Shown in pieces: positions 28,201-37,600 of a stretch of 64,000 nt of DNA (position 1 is the first letter of the stretch; the number at the start of each line of letters is the position of its first letter). The position numbers and the translations under genes were made by a program. The notes under the pieces were generated by a model, which saw nothing but the letters and a program-made list of their open reading frames with translations, did no database searches and had not been told where the DNA came from. This DNA comes from Akkermansia muciniphila (GTDB taxonomy: Bacteria; Verrucomicrobiota; Verrucomicrobiia; Verrucomicrobiales; V1-33), in the NCBI GenBank assembly GCA_945900785.1, contig CAMDJM010000019.1, positions 1 to 64,000 on the forward strand. Reading direction: 5' to 3'.

Positions 28201-28979
28201 CCGAGGATTTCCCCGTTGGTGGTGCCTTCGACCGGGGGGTGGAGGGTGAGGATGGCATAGAGAATGGCCCCGAGCGCGTAAATGTCAGAGCGTTCGTCGA
28301 GTTCCCCATTGCGGCCCATCGCCTGTTCCGGGGACATGTAGTGAGGCGTGCCCACCACGGACCCCTGCAGGGTGACGCCAAAGGAGCAGGCATCCATCGC
28401 GGGCGGTAAAAGGGGATCCGGCCCGCTGCATTCATCCATCCGCTTCGCCAATCCCCAATCCATTACCAGCACCTCCCCAAACTCACCCACCATGATGTTT
28501 TCCGGCTTCAGGTCGCGATGGAGGACCCGTTTGCTATGGGAGAAGGCCATGGCGTCGCAGATTTTGCGGTAAATGAGGAGCAGGCGGCCCAGAGTGAATT
28601 CGCGGATGGTGTCAGGATGGTCCCGGCGCAGGTCATCGAGAATGGCTTGCAGGATGCGGCCATTCACCAGCTTCATGGCGTAGAAGAGCGGCAGCCCGTC
28701 CTCCCAGACAATGTCGTGGATGGGCACGATGTTGGGATGCGCCAGCTGGGCCAGCACCTCCGCTTCACGCAGAAACCGCTGCCGCATGACCGGGTCGGCA
28801 TCGGCATCCTGCAGCATGATCTTCACCGCGACGGTGCGTCCCAGTTTTTCATCCTGTGCTTCCATCACACTGCCCATGCCGCCGCGGGCGATTACCGGTC
28901 CTAAATGATAATTGTCCGCTCCGGTGGCAGGCCCGCCAGGATAAGGGGGGGGATCAGGCCCGGGGGCTTCCGCTTTCAC
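25290..28979 (-). CDS. Ser/Thr protein kinase with WD40 repeats and discoidin-like C-terminus
   Basis: 1,229 residues. The Hanks kinase domain covers about 24-330: glycine loop IARGGMGSV (30-38), catalytic lysine in TVAVKIM (53), [10 protein letters not shown] near 154, and VMDWGLAK near 175, where DFG is DWG, a form common in PVC kinases. [10 protein letters not shown] is the activation-loop end. One membrane helix is near 355-376 ([18 protein letters not shown]), followed by a charged helical stretch and WD40-like repeats to about 1080 ([23 protein letters not shown]). The last 135 residues resemble an F5/8-type C (discoidin) domain ([34 protein letters not shown]). Its ATG overlaps the sigma factor TGA by 4 bases, so the two are co-translated. 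Confidence 0.92.
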   Translation of the reverse strand: MKAEAPGPDPPPYPGGPATGADNYHLGPVIARGGMGSVMEAQDEKLGRTVAVKIMLQDADADPVMRQRFLREAEVLAQLAHPNIVPIHDIVWEDGLPLFYAMKLVNGRILQAILDDLRRDHPDTIREFTLGRLLLIYRKICDAMAFSHSKRVLHRDLKPENIMVGEFGEVLVMDWGLAKRMDECSGPDPLLPPAMDACSFGVTLQGSVVGTPHYMSPEQAMGRNGELDERSDIYALGAILYAILTLHPPVEGTTNGEILGNVRSARITAPALKGKQGLPPDQAGSPKHSKTGLTLPWTVPAALSAVAMKALQHDPAARYDQVLSLSAEIEAWQNGFATRAQQAGAGRLLQLFLMRHKVVAALLTVLLLFSVGFVVKLIASERNAIAQERIAQREKEAARQAFAHARLAVAESALREGNGLAMQGALDGVTPDLRSQDWDYLWRESDTSLQQWSDLLSTAADPTREGVFAASNSEGKVSILNVRTGERLLEFTPEFSTPAPPGIMPMAFSADGQWLAVTRQNGGGIAIYAARSGKLERNWPTAPIHYLEFGPEGLLLRFGLDLDSPFQSMDVWTAATGQLLWQFKSRNGVGVQGTFRPGGSEVLQYSREKGLQLVNGRNGSLIRQIAQENEEYSLTMVIPPDGQTVITSTHAGLVRCLDLESGQKRFELAPKLPKFALGLALTPGGEFLITGYNNPDGRQSLQLWNARTGAFVTAVLGGAGSLTSLRIHPLSGEMIVSGSKARVWNLGSPPLLLQMGSAPDSALAFMGTDDLLFSNTTRPGGRHWGLNRIQPDGMLRLWTPPTYIECKADTTPDGSLAAVLLPPLSGDWQIMRILRKSTKTTGEALETISEFQPALFGRKLRLSPTGKFLALSSGVEGPPSANGSRLDILETGGGQALPRVEGDPQMTVQNCGWVHGGDRLIGLVREGTQTSIILWDAVTGKIIRQIPHGSGLQALAIAPDGRRFAEAGDDSQVRIRDSESLAILQEFRAHNGPVTALAWHPQMPTLATASSDLTVRLWDSTTRQMIRQWHTPESPQGLRFSPTGKLLAAECYEFGSLDRIWRLEAGPASGATPGPLPLRDIIAPLFPVPGEIAKTGWKIHRVSSNEGIYPAEQAIDGDPATLWHSRWTKTLAPPPHEIVIDLGASHRIRGLVYLAMSELTPSVAKDLEFSVSDNPDAFPSPARARIERVPFPQILPCPVQQGRYVLVSIKSNHGGNPVGNAAEIGVIGD

Positions 28980-29716
28980 GGCTGTCCTCCCGCCAGCACG
29001 CCCCGAAGCCAGATCATTTCCTCCCCATGCTCTGCCGGCGATAACGTGGTGAGGGCGATTTCCTCCGTCAGCAGTTCGCGGAATTTTTCCCGCTGGCGAC
29101 AGACGAGGATGCGGGAACTGGCCTCGCTGGAGCCGATCCGGGTGGCAATGTCCCGGTAGGAGGGGGGCTCCTCCTCCAGAGTTACGAAGGGCAATAACAT
29201 ATCGAAGACCTCGGGGCGGCGGCTCTTGGTGAACGAGGCCTTGAGCTTGCCCACCATTTTGGCAATAAGTTCATGAGCCCACGTGCGATAAAAAAGCGTC
29301 TCGGGGTCCCGGGAGTCCTGCGGCTCAAGGGCGTAGCGTTCCTCCGCCCCCATTTCGTCGAAGGAGACATGCGGCCTCAGGCCTCCCCGCTTTTGGGTGT
29401 TGTCGTGGCGCGCCTGATCGCTGAGCATTTGTTTGAGGCAACCCAGCAGAAAGGAGCGCAGTTTGTTATCCTCGTGCTGCATGGACTGGATGGTATTCCG
29501 CTCAATCAGCCGCTGAAAAAAGCTTTGGGTCAGGTCTTCCGCATTGGCTGCACTGTGCCCGCTGCGGCGGAGGAAGGCATAAATGGGATACCAGTAATGC
29601 CCGCAGAGCTGGTCCATGGCCTGCTTTGCCTCTGCGGGGTCCTCACTCCGGGCGGCCCGGACCATGGTCCAATGCGTCACGGGGAAGGTCGCTTGGGAAC
29701 GCTGGGGGGAATTCAT
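28976..29716 (-). CDS. ECF-type RNA polymerase sigma factor, kinase-linked
   Basis: About 246 residues from ATG 29716 ([11 protein letters not shown]); 13 extra codons upstream are possible. The start [14 protein letters not shown], then [34 protein letters not shown], marks the ECF type found in operons with WD40 Ser/Thr kinases in Planctomycetes and Verrucomicrobia (family knowledge). Region 2 covers about 35-115 and region 4 about 180-225 ([35 protein letters not shown]). It overlaps the kinase gene by 4 bases and is divergent from the seven-gene exported-protein run that starts at 29911, making both its kinase partner and those genes plausible targets. Confidence 0.9.
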   Translation of the reverse strand: MNSPQRSQATFPVTHWTMVRAARSEDPAEAKQAMDQLCGHYWYPIYAFLRRSGHSAANAEDLTQSFFQRLIERNTIQSMQHEDNKLRSFLLGCLKQMLSDQARHDNTQKRGGLRPHVSFDEMGAEERYALEPQDSRDPETLFYRTWAHELIAKMVGKLKASFTKSRRPEVFDMLLPFVTLEEEPPSYRDIATRIGSSEASSRILVCRQREKFRELLTEEIALTTLSPAEHGEEMIWLRGVLAGGQP

Positions 29717-29747
29717 GCAGGTAGGAAAAATGGCGTGGCAAACCTCC

Positions 29748-29760
29748 GGTATCAAATACC
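29748..29760. promoter_or_regulatory. small palindrome in the divergent control region
   Basis: GGTAT-CAA-ATACC, a 5-bp inverted repeat, lies 31 bases upstream of the sigma factor start in the 194-base region between the sigma-kinase operon and the exported-protein genes. A second short palindrome (GTTCCGAAC, 29763-29771) is next to it. They could be operators or part of ECF promoter recognition, but this is only a pattern; no clear -35/-10 pair is visible. Confidence 0.25.
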
Positions 29761-29910
29761 CGTTCCGAACCGTCCGTCACCTTTATTCTTTAGGACAGCG
29801 GCGGCGGCTGGGGGAATTTCGCCGCGACGGTGGCCTCTTTGCAAAAAGTTCCGCCATTTTTGTAACGCCCAATTAAAAACGGGGTTGGGACTGGTTGAGA
29901 GCCCTCACCC

Positions 29911-30762
29911 ATGAAACGCCGCCGCCCCCTGCTTCCCGCCCTGTTCTGCTGCCTTCCTATCCTCACCGGTCCGGCCCTGGCTTTTCCCCCCGCTCCCTCC
30001 TACTCGCTGTTTGGACTGGTCCGCGACCAAACCGGCCAGACCCTCACCGCCGAAGGAGCCCAGCTCATCCTGCTCAAGGGAACCACGGAGGTGGGCCGCT
30101 CCCCGATTTCTTTCTCGCGGATCGATCAGAGTTATGAACTCGAAATCCGCCTCGATCAAAACCGACCCGGCACCACCCTCTACTCCGAAAAAGCCATCAC
30201 TTCCCAAGGCCTCTTCAGCATTGCCGTCGAGATGAATGGAAGCCGGTTCTATCCCATTGAGGCCACCGGCAGCCTGACCGCCGGCAAGGGCAGCGAGCGG
30301 GTGCGGTTGGACCTCAACCTCGGGCAGGACACCGACCGCGACGGTCTGCCGGACGTCTGGGAGCAATGGCAGCTCTACCAGTCCGGCCGTTTCCCCGACG
30401 ATAACGGCAACTGGGACCTCAGCCTGATTGACCGGAACGGCGACTTTGATGGCGATGGGCGGAGCAATTTCCTGGAATACGTCGCCGGCACCTTTGCCGG
30501 GGATGCCACCGAGAAGCTCGACCTCCAGATCAAGGAGAAGCTGGACACCCAAATCCGCTTCGAGTTCTACGCAATCACCGGCAAGACCTACACTATCGAG
30601 CGCACCACTGATGCCAAAAGCTGGACCCGGGTGCCCTTTTCCATCGGAAACGCCCCGGCCGCCGACCTGAGCTATACCGCGACCGATGCCGCCATCCTCT
30701 CCGCCTTCACTGCCCCGCAAGCCGGGGCCCCCAAAGAATTCTTCCGCCTCACCGTCCGATGA
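29911..30762 (+). CDS. secreted protein with calcium-binding TSP3-like motif
   Basis: 283 residues with a signal peptide (cleavage near ALAFPP, about residue 25). Residues about 30-130 form a beta domain (YSLFGLVRDQTGQTL) resembling carboxypeptidase-regulatory-like folds. Two Asp-rich loops follow: DTDRDGLPDVWEQW and DRNGDFDGDGRSNFLEY, typical thrombospondin-type-3 calcium sites. The end carries the YTIERTTDAKSW...EFFRLTV module shared with other exported proteins in the window. The stop overlaps the next start by 4 bases (ATGA). It is the first gene of the seven-gene plus-strand run, and CTCACCC abuts its ATG. Function unknown. Confidence 0.8.
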   Translation: MKRRRPLLPALFCCLPILTGPALAFPPAPSYSLFGLVRDQTGQTLTAEGAQLILLKGTTEVGRSPISFSRIDQSYELEIRLDQNRPGTTLYSEKAITSQGLFSIAVEMNGSRFYPIEATGSLTAGKGSERVRLDLNLGQDTDRDGLPDVWEQWQLYQSGRFPDDNGNWDLSLIDRNGDFDGDGRSNFLEYVAGTFAGDATEKLDLQIKEKLDTQIRFEFYAITGKTYTIERTTDAKSWTRVPFSIGNAPAADLSYTATDAAILSAFTAPQAGAPKEFFRLTVR

Positions 30763-32501
30763 AACCTCTCCGCTCCCGCCTTCCCGGCATCTCCCTTCTG
30801 TCCCTGATCTGCCTCACCACTGCGGCTCAGGCCCAGTGGCAATCCACCAACTACACCCTGAAGGGCGGCTGGAATGCCATCTACCTGCACGGCGAAGCCA
30901 CCTACGCCCCACCCGCCACCCTGTTCAGCGCCAATCCCCAAGTCCTTGAAGTCTGGCGCTGGAATCCCAATCCGAATCAGGTGCAATTCACCACCTCCCC
31001 GCTCCTGCCCACGCCGGGCACGCCGGAATGGACGGTGTGGAAACGCGATGGCAGCGTGACCGCTCTCACCGGACTGACCGGGCAAAACGCCTATCTGGTC
31101 CGGTGCTCCGGCACCACTGCCAACACCTACACCGTCACCCTGCCGCAAAAACCGCTGCCGCCCGCCTCCAAGTGGGTGCGCAATGGGGCCAATCTCCTCG
31201 GGTTCCCGTCCAAACTCAACGCCACCTACCCGACGTTCCAAAACTATTTCACCTCCTTCCCGGCCGCCATCGCCGCGAATGTCAAAATCTTCAAATACAC
31301 CGGAGGCGAACTGAGTGCCACCAATCCGCTCCAGATCTTCTCTCCCAATGCGGAACGGCTCGACCGGAATCAGGCCTACTGGTTCGACTCCGAAGTGGTC
31401 GGCAATTTTTATGCTCCCATCGAGATCAGCCTGAGCGTGTCCGGCGGGCTGGATTTTGGCCGGAATGGTTCCATCATCACCGCCCGCGTGCTGAACCGCA
31501 CCGCCGCCGTGATGGGCCTGACGATTGCTCCGGTGGCTTCCAATGCCGCGCCTTCCGGTCAGGAAGCCATCACCGGCAGCGTCCCGGTGACCCGCCGGAC
31601 CTTCAGTTCCACTACCGCCGCCTGGGAGGAAACCCCCATCGCCACCGCCTACACCGAAGTCATCGCCCCGCAGAGCAGTGTGGAACTCAGCTTCGGCATC
31701 AACCGGGCCGCACCCGTCATGACGGCAGGGGCTCCGGGAGCGTTATTTGCGTCCCTGCTGCGCCTCACAGACGCAGGCAATCAATTTGACATCCTCCTGC
31801 CAGTGCAGGCCCGGAAGACTTCGCTCGCCGGGCTGTGGATCGGCGAGGCCACGGTAAATGCCGTGGAGAGCAAAGCCGATGCCAATGCCGTCACTCCCAC
31901 CGGACGCGGCTATCCGCTCCGTTACGTGATCCACGTGGCGGACGATGGCACCGCCCGCGTCCTTTCCCAGGTCTTCATGGGGCCCATGGCTGCCGCCCCC
32001 AACGACTTCGGCCTTTGCACCAAGGAGATTGGACTAAAGTCCGACCGGAAGACCGATGCCAGCCGCATCGTCTCCGTCCACCTCCCGCTGAACCGCGTGC
32101 TCGATGGTGTCGCGGATCCTCTGGATCCGCTGGAAGCCGCAGGCAGCGGCAGCGTCGCCATGGGAGTTGACCTCATCCGCACCGTCAGGATCCCGTTTAA
32201 TGACCCGACCAATCCCTTTGTCCATCAATACCACCCGGACCACGATAACAAGTCCGCCGCAGGCGTGGCCCTCGTGGCCGGGCAGGAAAGTTATAACATC
32301 GAACGCCGGATCACCTTCAGCTTCACCGCCGCCCCGCCGCTAGGCAGCACGGTCACCACCGGCTGGGGCAGCAGCGTGATCGGCGGCACCTACGCGGAAA
32401 CCGTCCAAGGACTGCACAAAGACACCACCGGCCTCGACCTCATCGGAACCTTCGAACTCCGCCGCGCCTCCGAACTCGGCTCCATCACCATCAATCCTTA
32501 G
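30759..32501 (+). CDS. exported protein of unknown function
   Basis: 580 residues with a signal peptide (cleavage near AQAQW, about residue 26). The mature start, YTLKGGWNAIYLHGEATYA, and later blocks (VWRWNPNPNQVQF, GQNAYLVRCSG, WVRNGANLLGFPS, FKYTGGELS, NQAYWFDSE) suggest a beta-rich fold. The C-terminal half (LAGLWIGEATVNAVE, YPLRYVIHVADDGTARVLSQVF, NIERRITFSFTA) has a region that may pack with partner proteins. I do not recognise a named domain or any catalytic motif. Overlap with the 283-residue gene and 64 bases to the S74 protein place it in one transcript with them. Confidence 0.75.
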   Translation: MKPLRSRLPGISLLSLICLTTAAQAQWQSTNYTLKGGWNAIYLHGEATYAPPATLFSANPQVLEVWRWNPNPNQVQFTTSPLLPTPGTPEWTVWKRDGSVTALTGLTGQNAYLVRCSGTTANTYTVTLPQKPLPPASKWVRNGANLLGFPSKLNATYPTFQNYFTSFPAAIAANVKIFKYTGGELSATNPLQIFSPNAERLDRNQAYWFDSEVVGNFYAPIEISLSVSGGLDFGRNGSIITARVLNRTAAVMGLTIAPVASNAAPSGQEAITGSVPVTRRTFSSTTAAWEETPIATAYTEVIAPQSSVELSFGINRAAPVMTAGAPGALFASLLRLTDAGNQFDILLPVQARKTSLAGLWIGEATVNAVESKADANAVTPTGRGYPLRYVIHVADDGTARVLSQVFMGPMAAAPNDFGLCTKEIGLKSDRKTDASRIVSVHLPLNRVLDGVADPLDPLEAAGSGSVAMGVDLIRTVRIPFNDPTNPFVHQYHPDHDNKSAAGVALVAGQESYNIERRITFSFTAAPPLGSTVTTGWGSSVIGGTYAETVQGLHKDTTGLDLIGTFELRRASELGSITINP

Positions 32502-32508
32502 CAAAACA

Positions 32509-32530
32509 GATCCGACCGATCAGTCGGATC
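32509..32530 (+). other. intercistronic hairpin
   Basis: Perfect 8-bp inverted repeat GATCCGAC / GTCGGATC with a 6-nt loop, 8 bases after the stop of the 580-residue gene, followed by a partial copy (AGTCAGATCC). There is no T-run, so it is more likely an RNA-stabilising or processing element than a terminator. Confidence 0.5.
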
Positions 32531-32565
32531 AGTCAGATCCCAAACCCAACCCACTTTTCAAAATC

Positions 32566-34584
32566 ATGAAAACCACCCGTCTTCCCCTTCTGCTGGCCGG
32601 CTTCCTCTCCCTCTCCAGCCTGCTGCACGCCCAGACCATCACCTCCGGCGTGCCCGGGTTCATCAGCTATCAGGGCCGGGTCCTCGACTCCGCCGGAGCG
32701 CCCGTCGGCACCGGCACCCCGGTGAACCGCACCGTTACCTTCCGCGTCTGGGATCATCCGTCGAACGTGCTCGCCGCCAACCTCATCTACTCCGAGCAGC
32801 AGACGGTCACCATTGCCGATGGCAAGTTCAGCGTGCTGGTCGGCCAGGGTGTGGCCACCACCGGGGGCTTACCCTTCAGCGAAACCCCCTATGGCCCCGG
32901 GGCCAGTCCCGTCGTCAGCATTGCCAATGCCTTCAATGGCAGCGGACGCTACCTCGGTGTGACAGTGGATGATGGCACGGTGGCGGTGGACAATGAAATC
33001 GCACCCCGCCAGCAGATCGTCAGCTCCGCCTTCGCCTTTCGCTCGAAGTTTGCCGAGACGCTCGGCACCAACAATACCACGGCCCTGACGGTGCTCGATT
33101 CAGGCAATATCGGCGTCGGCAACACTTCCCCTACCGGCCGCTTCACCGTCACCGCGCCCGTCACCAGCACCACCACCATCAATCCGCAATTCCTCCTCAC
33201 CGATAGCGCGGATCCAAACGAAAGCCTGCGCATCGGGGTGGACAGCACCGGCAGTGCAGGCAATGGCAGCGGCTTCCTCCAGTCCTGGAAAGAAAACTTC
33301 GGCGCGACCAACCTCCTGCTCAATCCCAACGGCGGCAATGTCGGCATCGGCACCAACGCTCCCCAGGGCCGATTGCACGTGGTGGACACCGGCCTAAGCG
33401 TTTACACAAGCAACGGCACCTCCGGAGGGTTCGCGAAAGATGGACTCACCGTCGATTCCAACCCTGGCGCCGGCTTCTCGTCGATGGTCATCAACTCAAA
33501 TCACAGTAGTGTTGCTGACCGGGGTATTCTTAACGTCAAGCGCACGGGTGTCAGCCAATTCTACGTCCGGACCGACGGCAACGTCGGCATCGGCACTGCG
33601 GCTCCAGGTTATAAACTGCAGGTGCAGGGCTCACTTTGGTCGCAAAGCTTGGACACTGGAACTGCAAACATGGGGCCTTCCCGGATCTTAGGAACCGGGC
33701 GGAATACCGGGCAGGGCGGGCTCTATCTTGAGTGGGGCAACCAGTCACCGGGAAGCTACGGTCAATCATACATCCTCAATAATCAGGAGGCTGGTAACCC
33801 GGGGATATTTCTGGGTGAGGTCAACAACGCGCACTCGATCAATTGGAGTCTTTTCACCCAGCCCAGCAGAACGGACATCAATGGTCACATCTATGCCTGG
33901 AGCTTCCAGGCGACCTCCGACGAACGCACCAAGTCCGTGGTGGGACGGTCCAGCTCCGAAGCCGATCTCGATATCGTGCGGAAGTTGCGCGTGACCGACT
34001 ACCATTTCATCGACCAAAAACGCGGGACCGGGTTGCAGAAAGGATTTATCGCCCAGGAGGTGAAAACAGTGGTGCCTGAGGCAGTCAGGAGCACTGGGAA
34101 GAATTTTATTCCCAGTGTTTACGCCGAGGCCAAAAAGCTGACCTTTGATGAGGACTCCCAGACCCTGAGTATCACGATGGCGAAGGCCCATGATTTGAAA
34201 GTGGGGGACTTCGTTGAGATGACGGAGGATGGAACACGCCATGAATGGAAAGTATCCGGGGTGAAGGATGACAAGACCTTTGCCGTCGGGCCGGTGAAGG
34301 AGGTTCCCGCGAAGCTGTTCGTCTATGGAAAGCAGGTGCCGGATCTCCTGGCTGTGGACTACGACAGACTGTTCGTCTCGGGCATAGGGGCGATCCAGGA
34401 ACTCGTGAAGCAGGTGGATGCCGTAAAGTTGGAAAACACCGATCTCAAAAGCAAGCTCGCTGCCAGCGAAAAACGCCTCGCGGAAATGTCCGCCACGGAC
34501 CAGGCCTTCGAAGCCAAATTGACCGCCCTCGAAAAGCGGATCTCCACCGGTAAAGCGGATCTGAAAACGGTCTCCACCCAGTAG
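32566..34584 (+). CDS. exported tail-fibre-like protein with S74 chaperone domain
   Basis: 672 residues, signal peptide (cleavage near HAQT, about residue 22). Residues about 30-165 form a module starting FISYQGRVLDSAG and ending near VSSAFAFRSK that also starts the 604-residue RCC1 protein. The middle repeats the phrase GNxGIGTxxPxxxLxV at least three times. Near residue 451, SDERTKSVVG begins a peptidase S74/endosialidase-chaperone domain (GFIAQEVKTVVPEAV), with an inserted beta segment and a terminal coiled coil (LLAVDYDRLFVSGIGAIQELV onward). S74 domains help trimers of phage fibres fold and then cut themselves off at the SDxRxK serine (family knowledge). Here the domain sits on a secreted bacterial protein, suggesting a trimeric surface fibre. 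Confidence 0.85.
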   Translation: MKTTRLPLLLAGFLSLSSLLHAQTITSGVPGFISYQGRVLDSAGAPVGTGTPVNRTVTFRVWDHPSNVLAANLIYSEQQTVTIADGKFSVLVGQGVATTGGLPFSETPYGPGASPVVSIANAFNGSGRYLGVTVDDGTVAVDNEIAPRQQIVSSAFAFRSKFAETLGTNNTTALTVLDSGNIGVGNTSPTGRFTVTAPVTSTTTINPQFLLTDSADPNESLRIGVDSTGSAGNGSGFLQSWKENFGATNLLLNPNGGNVGIGTNAPQGRLHVVDTGLSVYTSNGTSGGFAKDGLTVDSNPGAGFSSMVINSNHSSVADRGILNVKRTGVSQFYVRTDGNVGIGTAAPGYKLQVQGSLWSQSLDTGTANMGPSRILGTGRNTGQGGLYLEWGNQSPGSYGQSYILNNQEAGNPGIFLGEVNNAHSINWSLFTQPSRTDINGHIYAWSFQATSDERTKSVVGRSSSEADLDIVRKLRVTDYHFIDQKRGTGLQKGFIAQEVKTVVPEAVRSTGKNFIPSVYAEAKKLTFDEDSQTLSITMAKAHDLKVGDFVEMTEDGTRHEWKVSGVKDDKTFAVGPVKEVPAKLFVYGKQVPDLLAVDYDRLFVSGIGAIQELVKQVDAVKLENTDLKSKLAASEKRLAEMSATDQAFEAKLTALEKRISTGKADLKTVSTQ

Positions 34585-34630
34585 GTCTCCCCCCCCGCTT
34601 CTTTTAGCTGCCCCCCCTGACATCTTCTCA

Positions 34631-37600
34631 ATGCTTATGAACCTTTACCGTTTCCTGTTCTTTGCGCTCTGGGCCTTGCCCTTTGCGCTCCCGGCACATG
34701 CGCAGTTTGAGATCGAAGGAGGGGTCGAAAACCTGCTGGACTCCCGCCGTGCGGCGGCCTCGGCTGTTGTTTCCGGGGGCTCGCTGAGCGCGATCACCGT
34801 GACGAATCCCGGTGCCACCTATGCATCGGTGCCGGAGATCATCATCGCGGCTCCCCTCAGCGCCGGCACCACCGCCCGGGCGACGGCGCTCGTCAGTGGC
34901 GGCCAGATCACGATCATCACGATCACCCCCGGCTTCGCCGGCACCGGCTACAGCGACACCCGCCCGCCCGCCATATTCATCGCTCCACCGCGGACTCCCT
35001 CGGGAACCCCCGCCTCCACGCCGCAATTTGCCGGGGTGGCCGCCACCTCCGCCACTGCGGGAGCCATCGACTCCCGGTCAGTGCCTCCCAGCGTCATCAC
35101 TGCCGCAAACGTCAATGTGGCAGGCACCTTCGGCAGCACCGCAGCCGGGCGTTATCCGAGGGCCACAGATAACACTTTTTCCGCCACCCCCATCGTCACC
35201 GCAGTCCTCGTGGACGCGGGCTTCGGCTACAGCTTTGCCTCTGGGGTGCCGCTCTATTTCATGGGAGATGAAATCCAGCGCCCCGCCATCAGTTGGGATG
35301 GTTCCATCGCCGCACAGTCCTACTGGCGGGCTGAACCGGTGCAGGCGGGGGAGACCTTCGCCAATGCCTACCTCACCAACCTCAACGGTGCCCCGCTGCC
35401 GCAACAAGGCACCGTGACCGTGACATCCAGCGCCACGGGCAGCAGCACCGTGACCGTGAGCAGCGTGCCGCCCGGTCTCACCGTCGGAGCCACCTTGCTC
35501 GGCCAACGAATCAATCTCATCAGCGGCACCGCCATCACGCTGGCTGGGAATGCCAACCAAACCATCAGCGCCGCTACGGCGGTGAACTTCAGCGCCTACC
35601 AGCCGTATTATTTCAGCCCGCACGCCAACAAAGTTTTTGCCAGCCAGCCCGGACGCGTGACCATCACCTGGGTGTCCGCCTCGCCCGATACCAGCGCACC
35701 GACTGAAACCGGGAACGGCACCTATAAATTCCGGCGCGAAACCTTTGCCGTCTCTTCCGCCTCACGAATTCCCGCGAGAACCATCTTTTGGACGGAAAAG
35801 AGCTTCAAGGGGCCGCTGGTTCAGATCCCGCAGGGCCGTATCGAAAGAGCAAATCCGGTTTACAACGCCACGATCCCGGGCATGACCACGGAGTATGTCC
35901 CAGTAGGGAGCAATCCAAGTGCCTTTGGCCAGCAGGAGCAGCGCACCATCTGGTTTGACAATGAATTCGGACTCGCGGCCCTGCACGCCTACAATGCGGA
36001 GGGCCGCATTTTCATCGAGTATCTGGGTGCCGCCAGCCAAACCAATAGTGCAGTGCATCAATTCCTCGGGGCGGATATTCTTGATATCAAACGGGTGCCC
36101 GAGGTCCTGACCATCGAGACCAAACTGGGGGAATCCTTACGGCCCCGGCAGGAAGCCGCGCAAAACGGTGATGACGAGATGATTGCCAATGTGGTGAATC
36201 TGAATCTGGGCGGCCGGCCGTTGATTGATTCCAATCCCCGCCCCGACGGCACCTCCGACTACGTGGCCGTCCGCGAAAACCTGGACCCGGATAAAGTTGC
36301 CATCTACTGGCTGGAGCCAAGGGATGCCGGAATTCATTTCCTGGCCCCGCCGTCCGCCCCCGGACTGTCCATCAATTGGCCGAAGTTCAAGCGCAACTAC
36401 ACCCAGATCTGGCCCGCTGCCTTGTCCGATTATGAACCCATCACCGTTGAAGCAACTGGTAACCGGATCGCCAACGGACCAAAGTTCGCCGCCGACTCCC
36501 TGCCCGAACTCAAATTCCAGGATGATCCGGCCGAGGCTGAAACCAAGGTCGATGCCCAAAGCCAACGGCTATTGGTGGATCTGAGACAAAGCACGGACCA
36601 GACGAACCGCACGCTCCTGAAATTCAGTCCCACCGATGGATCGCTCGCCGCATGGTATGTCAGGCTCTACATCCAGTCCCAAGACAAAGTGGGCTCCGCA
36701 GCCGTGGATGAAGATCCCGATACCGATGGACCCGGGCCGGATACCGCGTCGCCGGCAAGGCCCGCAGTTTACACCCTGAATGACCTGAACGCGGACGGCA
36801 TCGCGGACTGGTCGCCAACCTCCCCGGCCACGGGGTCCGGCGGCAGCACCACCGCAACCGTAGGCCAACGGATCGAAACGCCCAGCCCGGCCTATGAACC
36901 CGGTGGCTACATCGCCGCCGGACGCTGCTACTCGGCAGCCGCCTATGTCGATCCATTTACGGCGGGCGTTCCCGCCGCAGCGAAGGGCGGCATCATCCCG
37001 GTCAATGCGCTGGCCACGGACCGGAACCTGACAGTTTGGTGGTTGAAAACCGTCACCGCTCCCAGCAGCAAATTTTCCTCCTTCCATGTCCCGGCCATCG
37101 CGGCACGATATACCGTCAGCTTCCCATCGGAGTCCTATACCGCCACCACGACGACGCCTCACGGTCTGACCGTCGGCGCGACGCTCACGGTGCCCCAGTT
37201 TGTCTTCACCCCCGCCAATGTGCCACCAGGCCACTACACCGTGTCGTCCGTGACCGACGCCACTACGGTGGTGATTCGTCCGCAGGAACTGGTGATCGCA
37301 TCCGGCAAGGGCATTGAGAATCCCGGCCTCACCTCCGAGCAGGCGGCAGGCAGCATCTATGTGCAAAACGATCCGGCCCAGATCGGTTACAATCCGAATG
37401 AAGAGCACGCCCTGATGCTCCAAAGCAACACCTTCGCCCTGCGCGATGACTTGAATACCGACGCCAGTTCCAAGCCCTTCGTGCTCATCCAATACACGGA
37501 GCCCGGCACCTCCCGACCCGCGATGCGCGTGGTGAAGGTGCAGCGTGCAAGCGCCACCTATCCGCTGACCTACGACAAGATCGCCGGCACCCCGGCACAA

